DNA of 6,214 nt from an uncultured Atopobiaceae bacterium (GTDB taxonomy: Bacteria; Actinomycetota; Coriobacteriia; Coriobacteriales; Atopobiaceae): the NCBI GenBank assembly GCA_947303905.1, contig CAMYZR010000097.1:1-6214 (forward strand). The letters run 5' to 3'. The translations under genes were made by a program, and so were the position numbers. Positions 5,399 to 6,214 of this stretch are shown here, piece after piece; position 1 is the stretch's first letter, and every line of letters begins with the position of its first letter. Below the pieces are notes generated by a model. The model did no database searches. It saw only the letters and a program-made list of their open reading frames with translations, and was not told the origin of the DNA.

Positions 5399-6214
5399 AT
5401 GAGTAGCGTTGCCACCGCCACCGCCGTGCTAACCCTGTTGGCTGGTATCGGTGTCTTTCTTACTGCCTGCAGCATGCTGAGCTCCAACCTCGAGACGCTG
5501 GGATCGAGTAAGCTGCGCGACCTGTTTGCGTCGGCTTCGAAGAGCAAGCTTCTGGGTGTCGGCATCGGAGCCGCAGGTACGGCTGCGATCCAGAGCTCGG
5601 GTGCGGTCACGGTCATCGTCATCGGCTTTGTCAACGCGGGCATCATGTCGCTTGCACAGGCAGCCACCGTGATCTACGGGACAAACATCGGTACGACCGT
5701 CACGGGCCAGATCGTCGCCTGGGGCATCTCGGGCGACGCGGGGCTGTCGTCCACGGTGCTCTTCTCCGGATTGGCAGGAGTCGGCGCCTTCATGGTCTCG
5801 TTTGCCAGCAAGGACAAGATCAAGACCATTGGCGGCATCCTGTGTGGCTTTGGCATGCTGTTCGTCGGTCTCTCGATGATGAGCGGTGCCATGGAGAGCT
5901 TTGCCGAGCTGGACAGCGTACGCAACTTCCTCGCTTCCATCAACAACTCGATTCTGCTCGTGATCATCGGTGCCATCCTCACCGCAATCATCCAGAGCTC
6001 CTCGGTCATGACGTCGGTGGCCATCACGATGGTGGTCGCCGGCCTGATCACACTTGACCAGGGCATCTACCTGACGATGGGATCCAACATCGGCAGCTGT
6101 GTTGTGTCGGTGATTGCGGGCATGACAGGCTCGTCCAATGCAAAGCGGGCAAGCTACATCCATCTGATCTTCAATGTGCTCGGCGTAGTCGTGTTCATGA
6201 TCTTGGGTCAGGCG
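5399..6214 (+). CDS. Na+/phosphate symporter (NptA/PF02690 family), N-terminal part, 3' truncated
   Basis: The frame opens at ATG 5399, with GAAGGGA (5387-5393) 5 nt upstream, and stays open for 272 codons to the window end. It is a polytopic membrane protein. Seen: the two inverted-repeat hallmark motifs of the family, QSSGAVTVIVIGFVNAG at 65-81 with GTNIGTT at 94-100, and QSSSVMTSVAITMVVAG at 199-215 with GSNIGSC at 228-234. Hydrophobic segments lie at about 8-26, 52-80, 118-136, 144-162, 184-215 and 254-270. Known: these proteins import inorganic phosphate with sodium; many bacterial members are 530-600 residues with a C-terminal PhoU-like regulatory domain, which would lie outside the window. 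The gene has its own promoter and is separated from the tRNA by a terminator. Family assignment is firm; the substrate is inferred from family. Confidence 0.93.
   Translation, partial: MSSVATATAVLTLLAGIGVFLTACSMLSSNLETLGSSKLRDLFASASKSKLLGVGIGAAGTAAIQSSGAVTVIVIGFVNAGIMSLAQAATVIYGTNIGTTVTGQIVAWGISGDAGLSSTVLFSGLAGVGAFMVSFASKDKIKTIGGILCGFGMLFVGLSMMSGAMESFAELDSVRNFLASINNSILLVIIGAILTAIIQSSSVMTSVAITMVVAGLITLDQGIYLTMGSNIGSCVVSVIAGMTGSSNAKRASYIHLIFNVLGVVVFMILGQA

Noticed and set aside
5429..6163. Open frame of 244 codons on the - strand
   Set aside because: It is antisense to the Na+/phosphate symporter, whose frame shows clear QSS and GxNIG motifs. The antisense translation is His/Asp/Arg-rich and unlike a real protein.

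Overview
This is a GC-rich, mostly single-strand stretch of bacterial chromosome. It carries seven protein genes (the first and last cut by the window edges) and one tRNA gene, all on the + strand. Codon use, the protein sequences and the gene mix (DegV family, small HEAT protein, membrane-anchored SurA-N-like protein) suggest a high-GC anaerobic actinobacterium of the Coriobacteriia, something like Olsenella, Atopobium or Collinsella. That placement is inferred from style, because no rRNA or marker gene is present.

Bases 1-4991 hold six closely packed genes: the C-terminal half of a DegV family lipid-binding protein; a 3-hydroxyisobutyrate dehydrogenase-like NAD(P) oxidoreductase that ends in eight consecutive histidines; a NYN-domain putative RNase with a C-terminal OST-HTH/LOTUS-like domain; a HEAT-repeat protein; a membrane-anchored SurA-N-like protein; and a two-domain protein joining a DUF523/TudS-type thiouracil desulfidase domain to a trimeric-type purine nucleoside phosphorylase. 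Gaps are 26, 60, 14, 23 and 8 bp. The last four genes look like one transcription unit. The 60-bp gap after the dehydrogenase contains two tandem hairpins and may be a partial boundary.

Bases 4992-5225 hold a complete tRNA-Thr(CGT) gene with its own sigma70-type promoter, an encoded CCA end and a good intrinsic terminator. Bases 5226-5335 show nothing recognisable. A second promoter, with a 10-bp-period direct repeat in its spacer, precedes a Na+/phosphate symporter (NptA/PF02690 type) that runs off the right edge.

The most notable item is the desulfidase-nucleoside phosphorylase fusion. It keeps the three signature cysteines of the iron-sulfur desulfidase family and most catalytic residues of the phosphorylase, so it suggests a single polypeptide for salvage of thiolated nucleosides or nucleobases. 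The natural His8 tail and the NYN/HEAT/SurA-like gene cluster are further points of interest.
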